Source of the DNA: Ceratopteris richardii
Lineage: Eukaryota; Streptophyta; Polypodiopsida; Polypodiales; Pteridaceae
Direction: 5' to 3'
Length of the DNA stretch: 64,000 bases
Assembly (NCBI GenBank): GCA_020310875.1
Contig: CM035407.1
Coordinates: 73,142,721 to 73,206,720, forward strand
In this document: positions 24,199-37,400 of the stretch, in pieces
How positions within the stretch are numbered: the stretch's first letter is position 1
Layout of the letters: every line of letters begins with the position of its first letter
The notes under the pieces: generated by a model
Database searches by the model: none
Told to the model about the DNA's origin: nothing
The model's input: only the letters and a program-made list of their open reading frames with translations
Position numbers and translations under genes: made by a program

Positions 24199-27100
24199 TT
24201 CCTAGACTCCTAGGATTACAACACATGATTTAAGAGCATCTTCTAACTTTGAAATTTGACATACACACTTAATCTAGATGAGTAAAGATTTGAGAATTAG
24301 ACAATTCAGTCACATGTTTGTTTATTAGTGTGGAAGTATGAAGTTGATGATCTGTTAGTAGTCGAATACTTTTGGAAGAGTATGAAAATACTTTACAGAA
24401 GTATTGTTTGAAGACCAAGACTTGATAAAGAGAAGGCTACTTCAAATTCAAGGAAAAACAATGGTTTGGAGAAGATGAAGGAACTAGATCAACATCAAAT
24501 CACAGGTATCAGTTTCTACTATCAGATTATCATTTGCAAGTCATATCTTAGAAGAGCAATTACGAAGAGATTTGAAGGATTGAAGAAGTGCTTTTATACA
24601 CTTTCATTCTTTGAAAGTTAAAGCATTAGCTACATCAAAATATGTATCTAGAGGTTTTTCTAGAGAGTTTTTGATAGATGTCTTTCATTGCAAGAAAGTT
24701 CATCTAAGAAGACAAGAGCATATTAGTTTTGTTTTCAACCAATCTTGTGTTGTAAATTGGTTGGAAGTTTTTGCTCACATTTGGTATCTAGAGAGGTAAC
24801 TCTAGAAAGGTAATTCATCATTCAGACAAAAGGTTGGTGAATATAGTCATATTAGTCATTTGAAGTAGAATTTTGATTCAGATATATCAGGAGATGATAA
24901 AACATGATTCTATGTTCACTTCCATTTGTATACCATGTTTGTTTTGTCTCTTACTCTTAGCACTAGAGGAAGAGAAAAGTTCATTTGAAGAAGTCAAGAA
25001 TGCTTGCTACTTCAAGATGAAGAGAACAAAAGGTATGGAAGAGAAGTTTGAAGATGTTGACATCATCAGGTGGAAGAAAGATGCAGAAGAAGAAGGTCCA
25101 ACATTTCCAAAGGGAAAGTAATACTTCCTTTTCTCTTATATTTTCATATACTTTTCCTATTTTATCCTCTACATCCAAAGACAAGTCTACAAGAACAGCT
25201 TGTGTGAAGAAGAAGCAGTTTCTTGTTTTGCATTATACTTGGTCATGTTTTAGTAGGTTTTGACAAAGAATTGCATTGAGAGAAAGAAAGGCAGCTTATG
25301 TTTTGACTCATATGTGTATGCGTTACGTATAAGTTAAAGATTTTAAGCAGGTAGCTGATATGTTCGCTCAAAGAATTCTTGGAGTTTCAATTCAGAGCTA
25401 CTTGGTATATGACAAGTTGCAAGAGAAGTATTTTTCTTCTTGACTTAAATCTTAAGGTAAAAGAGTTTTTGTGGCAGATGTTGAAGACTTGGGTTGAAGT
25501 TTTGTGCTTGGAAAAGTTACCTCATATTCAGATTCTGAAAAAATTTAGAAAATTCAGGGAAAAGCAGATTTTTTGATATACCAGTTAGTTGAAGAATCTA
25601 CTTTCTATGATTGTCTTGATTTTCGGATGCATGTTTGTATTCAAAAAGGTGTTCCATTAAATCCTATCACTTGATTTAGAAGTGGAGTTAGCCAAAAGAA
25701 AATCAAGCAAGTACAATCACATTTCTCATGGGTAGAATATGAAAAGATGAAGTATCAAGTTGCAGCTTTTGGAGTTCTCAAGATGAAAGTTTATCCACTT
25801 ATATTTCAAGTAGAAGTTGCAAATTCTTGAGAAGGATTTGGTTAAAGAAAAGTTTTCACATCTTTATGTGAGAAGCATGGACACTTAGAGACATTCAGGT
25901 AACAAATCAAACATTCAGTCATGAAGGTTTGATGAGAGCAGATTCTATACAGGTATTTTGTTGGAGAGATCTTACTAAGATCTAGATAGATCTTGAAGAT
26001 CTTGAGAATTTATGAGTTTGTTGTCTATCATTTGTTTGTGAAAATTCTTAGCATTGGAGGAAGTAAGTCAAAGATTCAGATTCTTTCAGATTTGTGTTGC
26101 AGAGAATTAGAAGAAGATACGTATTACGTTGCAGAAGATTATGGATCCTAAAATGCTTTTAGTAAGGTTTTTTGTTATCATGTAATAGATCAGCTAACCT
26201 TATTCTTTAATATGGAAAGCTGAGGAAGAAACAGTGGAAGATATTAGCAATTGCGCAGTGCTAATAAAAAGGGTTCAGAGATTTTGTTTCAGATACAAGT
26301 ATTGATCACTGAAGATCAGATTTCTTGAAAGAAGGAAGATTTTCAAGATTTCATAAAGTCTGATATAATTTGAAGAATTATGGATACTAGTGCTAAATCA
26401 TCCAGGGGGGTGATGAAACATGAAGACTTATTATCAGCCATATGTGACAGAATGCAGATTCATACCTATAAGAATTCCAGGTATTCCTATATCAGGTATT
26501 TCTATATTTCCTTTGTTAGGTTCTCTTTATGTTCGAGCTTTATAAGAAGAAGTAAGAAGGAGAATGTCTAGAGAAAGCTCCTGTTAAGTGTTCCTGTTCA
26601 GGAGAAGGTTCCAGAATTCTATTGAAGAGAAGCTTGATATTTCAGAGAGGTATTTTTTATAGGTGCACACATTTATGTTTATACTAGATTCAGAAGGAAA
26701 GAGGTATGAAGGATTTACAGATTAAACAAGGATGAAGACATGATGACCTCATAGATTTTTTGATGAGACTCATTAGTTGATTTCAGTTGAGTTGAATTGA
26801 GTTGACTTGAGTACAATCAGAGATGAACCGGCTAGTGTTCATAATACACTAAGTTGTGAGTTGTCAGTCATAGGTTCCAAGATTCAGTTCTTGATTTTGT
26901 TTAGTGTATTTACATGACATAGCAGAAGTACGTTGGAAAACCTTTTGTAAGGTGAATGCAAATATGTTGATCGTAGTGTATGTTTTCAGGTTTGAGAAGA
27001 CATGAGATAGCAGGTTCAGAGTCAGTACTTGCTACATTTGTTGTCAAGCAAGTGATTGCTTGATGAGTACACTATTGGATATCTAGTTTGGATATTTTCT

Positions 27101-28540
27101 CAGGTATTATGGTTCAACAAGTTCAGTTTTTTGAAGTTTGAAGGAAAATCAAATTCAGTTTTGAAGAAGACTTTTGAAGAAAAGATTTGAAGGTCAATTC
27201 GGGAGTACTAGTCTGAAGCTTATGAAGTTTGCAGATATTTGAAGTTACATGTTCAGTCCAGTTTGTACTAATATGACATTGCAGGGGGGATTATTGGAAA
27301 CAATGTCATATAATACATTATCCATGGTCAAAATTGTCCAGAGTTTATAGGTTGTATAGTGTTCTGTATAAGTCCTTCCACAACTAAAGGCATTGGGCAC
27401 CATGGATAGAGCAAATGCATCCCAACTCAGTGGTGTGAGTTCGAATCATGGCCCTGGCAGCGCGAAATGCGATATGTTTTTTAATATGCTTTTCTCATAC
27501 AAAAACAATTAAGCGGCGACAAAGTTTTTCGCAAGTGCTTTTCTAGATCGATGGTGATTGTAGAGATTTATTCAAGTGCTTTTGGGGTGCTTTTCAAGGA
27601 TACACAATACTATATAACAACATGTTTGGCTCATTGTTGATTCATCCTTCACCTAGTTCAACACACGCTTTGGAGCTTGGTCTCTTAATAGAGGTGGTGC
27701 TCTTAGCACATGGGGCAGCCATGGTGCTATCTTGGAGCATGTTGAAGAGTGGCTATGGAGTTCTTCTTGGAGAATAAGAGTGTGCTCACACTCTTGCTTA
27801 TGGAGAGGACTTATCTATTAGCATCTTGGTGGTGTGGATCGGCCATTCACATGATGTATTTGAAGATTGTCTTGTACATGAAGATTTCGGGTTACTTCAA
27901 AGACATTGGATGGTGGTTAACATAAGATTTACATCTTAGGTTAAGAATTCAGGTACGTCTTCTCTTTATGCACACATGTACTACTTGGATTTTATGCAGG
28001 GAGTGGCATCCATATTAGGAGGAGTCCTATTCGGCATAGGTACAAGAGAATCAATACATGTATGCTTTATGGATATTTGGATGAGGTGTTCGAGAAGATA
28101 TGTTCATATGAGTTTGAGGATTTCTAACAGCAAACTTGTCAGCATTCTATGCTACTTTTGTAAGTATGTGATCTTTCACACACGTATCTGACTTAGGGTC
28201 TTCCATAACCTAAGTTCAGATGAGGGTTTGCTGATTATCAGTTTTAGACTGATCCTTCCTCTTTCTATCACTCATATTCACTCTTCTACAACCTATTAGG
28301 TCACACATCTCATATATATTCAGATTTCTATTTATACATCTAAATCTCTTTGTTACATTTGTACATTCACTCATCCATCTATTTCTGTTCACATAGAGTG
28401 GTTCAGAGTTTTTCTCACACATTGTAAATTGACATTTTTATATATGATAGTGTGAGTAAGCAGTGGCTTACGTAACACTTTTACACATGTCTAATCTTTC
28501 TCTATCTTTGTCTCATCATTTGTATGATTAAATGTGGTAT
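24199..28540 (+). mobile_element. Unclassified retroelement-like stretch F
   Basis: AT- and purine-rich sequence with no long reading frame. A purine tract followed by a typical LTR opening (CATTGCAGGGGGGATTATTGGAAAC, see 27278-27305) suggests a plus-strand element ending near 27296. Its 3' LTR would be about 27297-28540, with a TATA-like CTATATAAC near 27611. The interior 24.2-27.3 kb is too decayed to assign to copia or gypsy by eye. It probably inserted into D+ or replaced its 5' part. Confidence 0.4.
27385..27480 (+). repeat. tRNA-like SINE relic
   Basis: GGGCACCATGGATAGAGCA (about 27387) resembles a tRNA acceptor and D arm. GAGTTCGAATC (about 27429) resembles box B and is followed by a GGCCCTGG pairing candidate. 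No poly-A tail or target duplication was found. Confidence 0.45.
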
Positions 28541-28669
28541 GATCATGTTTTGTCAATATTGGAAGATTGCTGAAATTTATGTTGTAGATCTTGGATCTAT
28601 GGAACTTGGACCTGTGGTATTACTTATGGGCCTACCTAATTTACAACATAGAAGCTTCCGAAACAAAAG

Positions 28670-28925
28670 CAAAGAGAGTTAGCTTCAGATGGTGCCAACA
28701 AGGCTTGAACCCATGACATGGCCATGCAAAACCTCTCCTCTATATGCGAGATCAAATGCAGTTCATGATTCATTTACTTGGGCGTTAACTTGTAAGCAGA
28801 GGCTATAGAAGTTTAATGAAAAGAAAAATGTGAGGTGGAGTAGAGGGGGTTTGACTTCTCGACCTCATTGTTGCTTATCATGTCCTCTAACCACGCAGAC
28901 AACATAAGATGCATATGTTGCATCT
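28670..28925 (-). repeat. Antisense tRNA-like relics in D+
   Basis: Read on the minus strand, GGGTTCAAGCC (about 28707-28717) looks like box B. A second unit has CGTGGTTAGAGGACAT near 28895. Their place in D+ roughly corresponds to the tRNA-Leu-like units of D' (22511-22745), in the same orientation relative to the element. Confidence 0.4.
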
Positions 28926-29799
28926 ATTTAATTGATGTGAAATACTACATCCCGACCTTGGACATGTATATGGCCGCGTTTGGGTGTTGAACCTGCCAAG
29001 TCTATTAGCTATTGTGTATGTCTAGCCACATATTTCCCTCAGGGCAATACGACAACTTCTATGTGATGGATTTAAACCTCATCATTTGAATGATGTCGGA
29101 TTCAATGAACTAGCAAAACTGCATGTACTATATAAAGCAAGGTGATTCAATATAACTATGAAGGATGGAATTTAGCTCCTTTCATAGGACCAAAGGATGA
29201 AGTAATGGTTCTTCCCAAGGATCAATGGAAGGACATAGCTAACTGGGAGATAAGCATTTTCTAAGTTGACGTTTTCATTTCAATACTTGCTTTATTCATC
29301 GCTTTCATGTAGCTTGTATCTAAATATTATTGAAGCATGGTAGTAGTCTTCATTTTTTATAATGATAGTGCAACTGCTAAAAATTCATTGAAAGCTAAAT
29401 GGACATAGTAGTATTGGGAAATACATCAAGCACTAGCATGCATCTATGAAAGAATATTGGTGCATTTCGCCTTTTCAAAGAATGTTTTCATGCACAAAAC
29501 ACGTTTTCTTCTTGCTTGAAAAATATATTTAATGCTCAAGTTTATGCACATGAACGTTTATATCTTTTTAAAAAGCTAGCGAGTAGAATGTTTGTGCATG
29601 GATGATTGGGAACATGCATTTTTAAGCTCAAGGATTGCTTGATTTAAGTTTGGTGCATGAAAGGAGAATACCAACATGTGCATGCACTCACATGCATTTG
29701 CATGCAAGAACATACATTCAAATATGCGTGATTGTCTGTTAAGCAGATGAATACTCATACTTTCGTTACCTCCTTTTTCTAACTCGACTTAGATAGCTA

Positions 29800-29871
29800 G
29801 GAAAAATAGCAAACTAGGTAGTTGCAAGGCTCCTGGCTACCATGCAACTCAAGTAGCTAGTTTGTTTTTCC
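29800..29871. repeat. Foldback hairpin
   Basis: Arms GGAAAAATAGCAAACTAGG... (29800-29826) and ...CTAGTTTGTTTTTCC (29843-29871) are complementary with a few bulges, with a loop of about 16 bases. A perfect 14-base palindrome GATACCTAGGTATC follows at 29879-29892. Confidence 0.6.
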
Positions 29872-32800
29872 CAATCATGATACCTAGGTATCACAAATTA
29901 GGAGTCTTGATTAGGAAAAGTAGGCCCTTCGAAATTCGTGTTCAATTTTCTTGCTCATTGGAATGGCAAGAAAATAGGATTGTTTGAAAATTTCCATGAT
30001 GACTCTAAGTTTAGGAGAAAACTTAGAGAATCTTAATCACAAGCCTAGATGTAGTCGTTAGCTTGGATTTAAGAAATGATGTATCCAAGTATGTTGATAA
30101 AGTTTCCTTTGGAAGTTTTATCTAATTCTATCCCAAGACATGATAAGAATCAAATTAAATCAATTGGAACTTAAAATCAATTAAACTTTCAAGTTGAAAG
30201 GAAAGTTGATCATTTATCAAAAACTCATGGAACTTATGAAGTTTTTTCTTTGATTTCATCCTAAAGAGTAATGAAAATCAAAGAATTGAATAAACTTTAG
30301 CATCACTTGAACTTTAGTGTTCAATAGTTGGATGTTACATTCCATGATTGCATCTCTAGTCAAGATGCAAAGTTTTCAAAAAGTATGGAAACTTTATTAA
30401 GCACTTTTCTGAGGATGAGAAAATTATGCTTGGTTTTGTTTAGGCTAATTAGGGCTTAAAGAAGAAACCCAAGTCAAAGTAATATTTGGAAATCAAGATA
30501 TTTTCGAAAAGCTATGTCAAAATAATCTTTGAGAATTAAGCTACTTCCTAAAGATAAGCCAATAAAGGAAATAGTATGATTAACTATTTCATTGGTTAAA
30601 AAGGAATATCTTTTGGACAAGACGAAGACTTAAAGCTTTATTATTTGTCCAAAAGTCATGATTTCTTTTAAAAATATTATTCTAGTAAAGCAAAAGATTC
30701 CAAGATGAATCATTGGCTTAGTATTACTTAATTCCTTGGTAGGAATCTAAAGTTCTTGAAAGAAAAAAATCTCCCTAGATGTAAGACTCGAATTTTTCAA
30801 GTAACTTTAATAGCAAGTAGTTCCCAACAATTCCCAAACCACCGGTATCAGTAATTAAGTCCAAATATTGATATAACCTAAAGGTGTATCAAAGATTCTT
30901 AACTTTGGAATCTGAGAGGCATTAGTGTATGCTTGGACTTAAGTTGAGGGAAAGATCTCTAAAATCCCGCACGTAAGAAAAGAAGCTTTTGATAGTTCAG
31001 GAGATCTTCAAGATAAAGACTAAGCCTTTATTGTAGTCGTAAGGTTAACCAGACTTGATCAAGCTTAGCCATGATTATCCAAGAACTTGCAATTGGAACT
31101 AATCTGAAGTTTGCCCAAGTATTGGCAATAAAATTGCTTTTGGGAATTATTCATTAATCAGGTTCCATTTATCCAATGGAAAATTGTGAAAGGAGTAAGT
31201 TATTCCAAGTATGGACAGAGTGAAGGATTTCCAAGAGTGTAGTTTGCAACCATGAAGACGGTACTTAAGTCTGTGTAAGGTAAAACATAAAGTTTACCTA
31301 TCCTTAAAGGGATTTTGGTACAATCCAAAAAGCATGAGCAGATGCTTAGACTTAAGTAGTAGAGAGATTCCTGTAAAGTCCTGTCCACAGTAGCTACTTA
31401 AAACTTCAGTAAGAAATGAATCTAAAGATAAGGAGTCAAAAGCTCTTGTCACTACAAATTGGTCAAGAATAAACCACTTGAACTTGAATTTGTGAAAATT
31501 CAAGTACTTGGAATTTTGATTGGTTTCCATTTGAAAACCTTAGCAAAGAACGATGGATATTCTATCAAGAGGTTTTCAAGTTTCCAAGGTAAAGCACGTG
31601 ATGGTGAGATGATCATGTGAAGGAATCAAAACCTAGAAAAATCTAGTTAAAGATAATGCCTAAAACTTGAAAGTTCTCGTAAAGAATTGAAGCAAGAAGG
31701 TACTCTATCAGGAGATGTTTAGACTTTAGGATAAGTAGAATCACTCACACATTAATGTGAATATAAAATAGGATGGTATGGAACACCAAATTTTATACTT
31801 AGATTGATGTAGGAAAGATGGTATGGGACCTCAGACCATGGGATGATAATTATGTTTTAGTCCTAGATTGGATCTTGAAGATAGTTTTGATCCTCAAGGG
31901 AATTAAAACTTCAAAGAAGGAGTTTAAATTCAAGGAGAATAAAAGTAGTATCTCAAGATATTTCAAGATCAAGGAAATAGAAGATATGAAGTAAGTAACT
32001 TCCAAGATCTTCTTGGAACACTTCAAGATAAAGTATTGTTGATTCAGAAATATTTGATAAATTTATGAAAATGTGGATTTTGACATTGAAAAGATTCTTT
32101 CAACTAAGGAATAAACTTGAAGAAATGCACTCCCAGTAAGCAGTCATAAAGATTGAATTTGGGCATGAACTTAGTCTCAAGTGAAGCATTATTTGAGGAA
32201 AAAAACTCATCAATAGAATGTCAATGGGTTGACACACTAATGTTGGATACTCATCAATATGAGTATCTTGTGATTGGATGAATTTCAGTTGTACTCTGAG
32301 AGTCTTTTTGAGAATCTAGTTTATTTCTTTCAAAGATAGGAAAAATGCTTCAATATCTTGTTGAAATAGATATTTGAGAATTTAAAGTCTTGAGTCATCT
32401 AGACTTTGACTCATAGCAAGTTTATGTATCTTTGAAGTTTGAATTGGTTAAACAGAGTTTTAGTTCTTTCTTTTCGCTTTTCGAGTCTTTTGGATTTGAC
32501 TCAGATATGGTATCTGATTCTTTTCACAATAAGGTTAGCCGGTTAGAACCAAGTAACTAAATTAAACATCCTAGATAGATGTTCTGTATAAAAAAATATT
32601 CAATATTCAAAAGATGCTAATTCTAAGATTGACCTATTCATTTGAGTTTGCTTCAAGTTATAGCATAAATGATTTCATAGAGTCCAGTATACTCTAGAAT
32701 AGAGAAGTTAGGAATTGCTCATCAGATTGACAATTCCCAAGAACTTTTAGCTCAAGTCTTTGAGAAAAGTGTCCTAAGTTGGACAATTTTCATTTTGAAT

Positions 32801-33419
32801 TTGAATTGATCAAGTTATAGTAAGTTTGACTCAAAATAAATGGTAAAATTTCTCTTGTAGTTTATATAGGATTCTTAAACTCATTAGGACAAAGTAGTCC
32901 TCTAGTCAAGTGAAAAAATCAAGTAATTGTTGGATAGGAGTAAACCATTGTACAAACATCCAAGTTAGATGTTTGGGACAACCAAACTTCAAGTTCTCCA
33001 AATCAAATTCAAGTGAATCAAGAGTTCTCAAAGTCTTGTGAGGGATAAGAATCCCACCTTCGTTACTAAGTCCATGCACCACTCATGCCTAGAAATGGAC
33101 TAGTAATTTGAATCCACCCAGTTCACATGTTTGTGCCCAGATTGCACCTAGTAAAAACTATGAATTGGCCAGGGTTGGTTTTAGATCCACCATTATTATT
33201 CATTCATTACTTTGTACTTTGACTAGTTTATCAAAGTACAAAGCAAGATAGTGTTTTGAAGCATTTGGGCAGGGATGCCACCATAGAGATGAGACATGTT
33301 CTTCCAATTCTAGAACATGATCATGTTCTTATGGTTTTAGAACATGAGGCTTGAGGGTTGCCTACAATAGTTATATAGCTCTATTTTCAAGGATAAAAAT
33401 ATTTTCAAGGGGGAAAGAA

Positions 33420-33870
33420 TGTAATAAAGTAATTGTATGACCTAAGGATTTGGTCGGTTCAAATGGATCTGAAATCAAAAACCGTTTGGTCACCCATGTG
33501 TATGACCAAAGATCTTGAGTCTAGACTTACTAGGAGGTCATTTGCTCTTGTGAACAAGTGATCCACTTAGCTTAGTGGTTAAGTCTCAAGGATGTGAAGG
33601 AGGAGGTCATAGGTTCAATCCCCATGGGGTACATGGGGAGACTATTTTGCCCAAAGAGATATAGAGCCTTCTAGAAGCATCCACTTGAGTGAATTTGAGT
33701 TAATTGGGACACTTGGCATACATGCACTTACATGGCTGACACATGGATGGTTAGTATCCACCTGATCAGGAAGGTAGTCCCCTAGAGAGAGCTATAGATA
33801 GAGGCACTTGGTTGGGAGGAGAGTCATCTCTCTAGCACGTGGTGTTGGTCGTAATAGTCATTTTCTTGCA
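33420..33870 (+). repeat. D+ 3' LTR with tRNA-like module
   Basis: 451 bases, TGTAATAAAGTAATTG to TTTTCTTGCA, followed by the CTTAG target duplication. It contains the tRNA-like module (33568-33622) and, about 180 bases further on, a TATA-like CTATAGATAG near 33792. Confidence 0.88.
33568..33622 (+). promoter_or_regulatory. tRNA-like box A and box B inside D LTR
   Basis: TAGCTTAGTGG (33568-33578) fits RNA polymerase III box A. GGTTCAATCCC (33612-33622) fits box B. The starts are 44 bases apart, as in ordinary tRNAs. The same pair is found in both other full LTR copies of the family. Whether it still recruits polymerase III is unknown. Confidence 0.7.
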
Positions 33871-34028
33871 CTTAGGTACTTAGAAGGTAGTATAAATGAA
33901 GTATTATGCTATGCATATGATGCTGATTTGCAGGTCAAGGCATACACTGATACAAATTTGACTGGACCCAAAGAAGATAGAACAAGCACTAGTTGTTATC
34001 TAGTGGTACTTGGCAGTGAAGTCCTATC
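33871..34028 (+). mobile_element. Copia H fragment: start of RNase H
   Basis: Copia RNase H relic with RYLEGSINEVLCYA and the TDTNLTGPKEDRTSTS block. It lies between the D+ target duplication (33871-33875) and the E3 target duplication CTATC (34024-34028). It is one of four pieces of H. Confidence 0.85.
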
Positions 34029-34405
34029 TGTCACGAGGAAGGAGATAAGGAAGAGAGCTCACACACACACTCACTCTCAAGGAGAAGCACACACACAGAT
34101 TGAGACAAGGAAGAATGATCTTCTTCTTCTTCTTCTATTACATAAAAGGAATGTACAAGAATGACCTAAAAACAAGAATACAACCAGTGCAATATATAAA
34201 GACCAGTACATAAGGAAAAATCTAATGTCCGCGAATGAGTGAGCTGGCAAGAAACAAATGTGCCATCACTCTCGGCAGATAAATCTAATAAAGCTCAATG
34301 AAGTATCCTTGACATATACCGGCGTGACCACTATACATGTCAGAGAAACGAAAAACTGGTACGTGTCATCCTGGATCATCACATGTTGAGCTTGATATCT
34401 CAACA
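34029..34405 (-). repeat. E3 3' LTR
   Basis: 377 bases, TGTCACGAGGAAGG to GATATCTCAACA, with CA- and TTC-type simple repeats. The minus-strand purine tract GCTTGAGGGGGAG adjoins it at 34406-34418. Confidence 0.95.
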
Positions 34406-37400
34406 CTCCCCCTCAAGCTCAATGCCATATCCTGTAATCCAAGCATCTTCCGAAACTTCTTCAACTTCTCAGCTCCAAGTGCTTTGGTGAAAATATAAGC
34501 AACCTATTCATCTGTTCTCACATAAACAAGATCAATATCACCTGCTAATACCTTCTCTCTGATGAAGTGATAATGTACCTCGATATGCTTTGTTCTAGCA
34601 TGGAAAACAGGGTTCCGTGCTAACTGTATGCTGCTAAGATTATCACAATAGATAGTGATAGGCTTTTGCACTTCCACACCTAAATCTGCAAGTAACATCT
34701 CCAGCCATGATGCCTCACATGCTTCCATTGCAGCACCTCTATAATCAGCCTCTGTACTCGACAAAGCAACAGTGGGTTGCTTCTTACTGCTCCATGTAAT
34801 AGCTACACCTCCAAGTGAGAAAAGAAAGCCACTAGTAGATCTTCTATCTGGAGTACTACCAGCCCAATCTGCATCGGTATATCCATGAACCTGCAAATCT
34901 ACACCAGCTTCATAAAACAATGCATAATCCAAAGTAGCACTCACATAACGTAGAGTGCGCCTCAGAGCATCCAAATGTGGCTTCCTGGGAACCTGCATAA
35001 ACTGACTTTCAAGTCCAACAATGTAGCTTAAATCAGGCCTTGTAATTGTAAGATATATAAGACTTCCCATAATTTTCCTGTACATAGTAGCATTTTCCAA
35101 TGCTTCACCTGATGTAGTATCCAATTTCAAATTCTGATCTAAAGGCATAGAAATTGGCTTACAATCAGCCATACAAAGCCTTTTGCAACCTGCAAACATA
35201 TTCAGGATGCTTTGAATCTTCATATCCTTGTGGCTGGTCCATATATACTTCTTCCTGTAACTCACCATGTAGGAAAGCATTCTTCACATCCATCTGATGC
35301 AAAGTCCATCCTTTTGCTGTAGCTAATGCAACAAGTGTTCTGACAGTAGACATTTTAGCTACAGGGCTGAATGTTTCCTCATAATCAATGCCATATGTCT
35401 GTGCATAACCTTTAGCTACCAATCGTGCTTTATACCTGCTTATGCTACCATCAGCATCATGCTTTACCTTGTAAACCCATTTGCAGCCTATGGATTTCTT
35501 TCCTTGTGGCAATGGAACCAGCTTCCATGTATCATTTCCATAAAGTGCAGCCATCTCCTCATCCATAGCTTTTTCCCAGTCTGCATTACCAATTGCATCT
35601 TCAAAACAAAAAGGTTCAGCATCTTGTATTACCTTTGTCATGTAGGCACAATGGCGAGCCATGTAACTATCATATGTCAATCGTTGCACTGAATTACGCA
35701 TCCTCCCAGATCTTCTTGGTCCTGGGTCACTTCTTCTTGTATCATCTGCATGTGCCCTTCTTACTCCTGGAGTCTTCACAGAGGGCAATCCAAGTTCCTC
35801 ATCAAGACTCTTTTCTGAACCGCTTGAATCTCCATCAACATCTTCAAAACCTGCACCTGTTTTACTACCAGCAGAAAGCTTTTCTTTACCTTTCTTGGAT
35901 GTATTTGACGAATTTGTTGGATTGAAATTTCCACGCAATCTTCCACTCCATGGATTTGAGTTGGAACTATTGCTTGGTGATGCATCCGGTCCACTCAAAA
36001 CTTGAGATTCTCCACTAGATTTGTCAGCATTTTCTTTGTCATTTGGTTCAAGATTCAGTCCTTCTTTGGCATCTGCATAGAAACTTGACATTTCATCAAA
36101 TACCACATCTCTGCTCACCTTCACCTGTCGTGTGAGTGGGTTATAACATTTGTACCCCTTTTGCTCAAGGGAATATCCAATGAAGACACATTTTTCTGCT
36201 TTCGGATCAAGCTTCGTCCTCAACTCATCTGGAACATATACATATGCAATACAGCAAAAAACTTTCAGATGTGATAATTTTGGCTTTTTACCTGTAAACT
36301 TCTCTTCAGGTGTAACTTGATGTACAACAGCAGTCGGAGTTTTGTTCATGATGTATATAGCAGTATGCACAACTTCTGCCCAATAACAATGAGGCATATT
36401 CTTCTCAGCCATCAAGCCTCTTGCTATTTCTGCAATATGTCTATTTTTGCGTTCAGCAACACCATTCTGTTGTGGTGTGTACCTACATGAAAACTGACGC
36501 CGAATTCCATGATTTTTTAGAAAATTGCTGAACTCATTTGACATGTATTCACCTCCTCCATCAGATCTTAATGTTTGAATGTACTTCGCTGTCTGCTTTT
36601 CCACCATAACTTTAAAATTTTGGAAGTGAGTAAACACCTCGCTCTTCTCTTTCATGAAATATACCCATACTTTGCGTGTATGGTCATCAATGAAAGTAAC
36701 ATAAAACCTGCAACCGCCCATAGATGTGGTCTTTGTTGGACCCCAAACATCTGTATGTACTACTTCTAGTACATTCTCACTAACATGCTTGTCATGTGGA
36801 AATGATGCTCTTGATTGTTTACCAAATTGACATGCTGCACATACCTTTTGCATTTTTGCAACTTTGAAATTTGGTAGTCCATGGACAATCTCCTTTGACT
36901 GCATCAATTTCAACCTTTGCAAGTTTGCATGTCCAATCCGTTTGTGCCATATCTCTATATCTGCAATAACTCTTGCACCTTTCGCAAACATGGCTGCATT
37001 CATTTCAGGAATCTTCACATTTAAGGTGAACATCCTACCCACTTTGTTTCCTTTGGCAACCAATCGTCCATCCTGCTTGTACTCTTCTACATATAATCCA
37101 TCAGCATTAAACCTGACTTGTAATCCCTCGTCAACCATTTGTCCAACAGAAACCAGATTCTTTGTTATATTTGGAACATGTAGCACATCAGCAAGATGTT
37201 TTACCTTTCCGTCCTCCATAGACAATGCTATGTTTCCTGTATGCTCAATAGGATGCGATGTGTCATCACCTATTTCAACATATCCAGGAACTGGCATTTT
37301 CTGCAAATTACTAAACCATTCTGCATGACTGGTCATGTGATTTGAAGCACCTGAATCAACATACCAGACATTATCATTCGATTTTGAAACACCAGCAGAC

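Larger units (their letters stand above)
24046..33870 (+). mobile_element. Non-coding LTR element D+ (LARD-like)
   Basis: A plus-strand relative of D', inserted in copia H with a 5-base target duplication CTTAG (24041-24045 and 33871-33875). The first 153 bases of the 5' LTR remain (24046-24198). The internal region runs to the purine tract CAAGGGGGAAAGAA (33406-33419), and the 3' LTR is 33420-33870. From about 28.6 to 33.4 kb the interior is AT-rich, has no frame resembling a known protein, and matches D' in reverse order. About 1.5 kb (roughly 30.4-32.1 kb) has no counterpart in D'. The part at 24199-28540 seems to be a different element. The two LTR pieces differ at about 9% over 153 bases. 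Known class: large non-autonomous LTR elements that depend on proteins from others. Confidence 0.8.

Noticed and set aside
33568-33640. A genuine tRNA gene
   Set aside because: Box A and B are good, but no acceptor stem closes and the same module recurs in every full LTR of the family.
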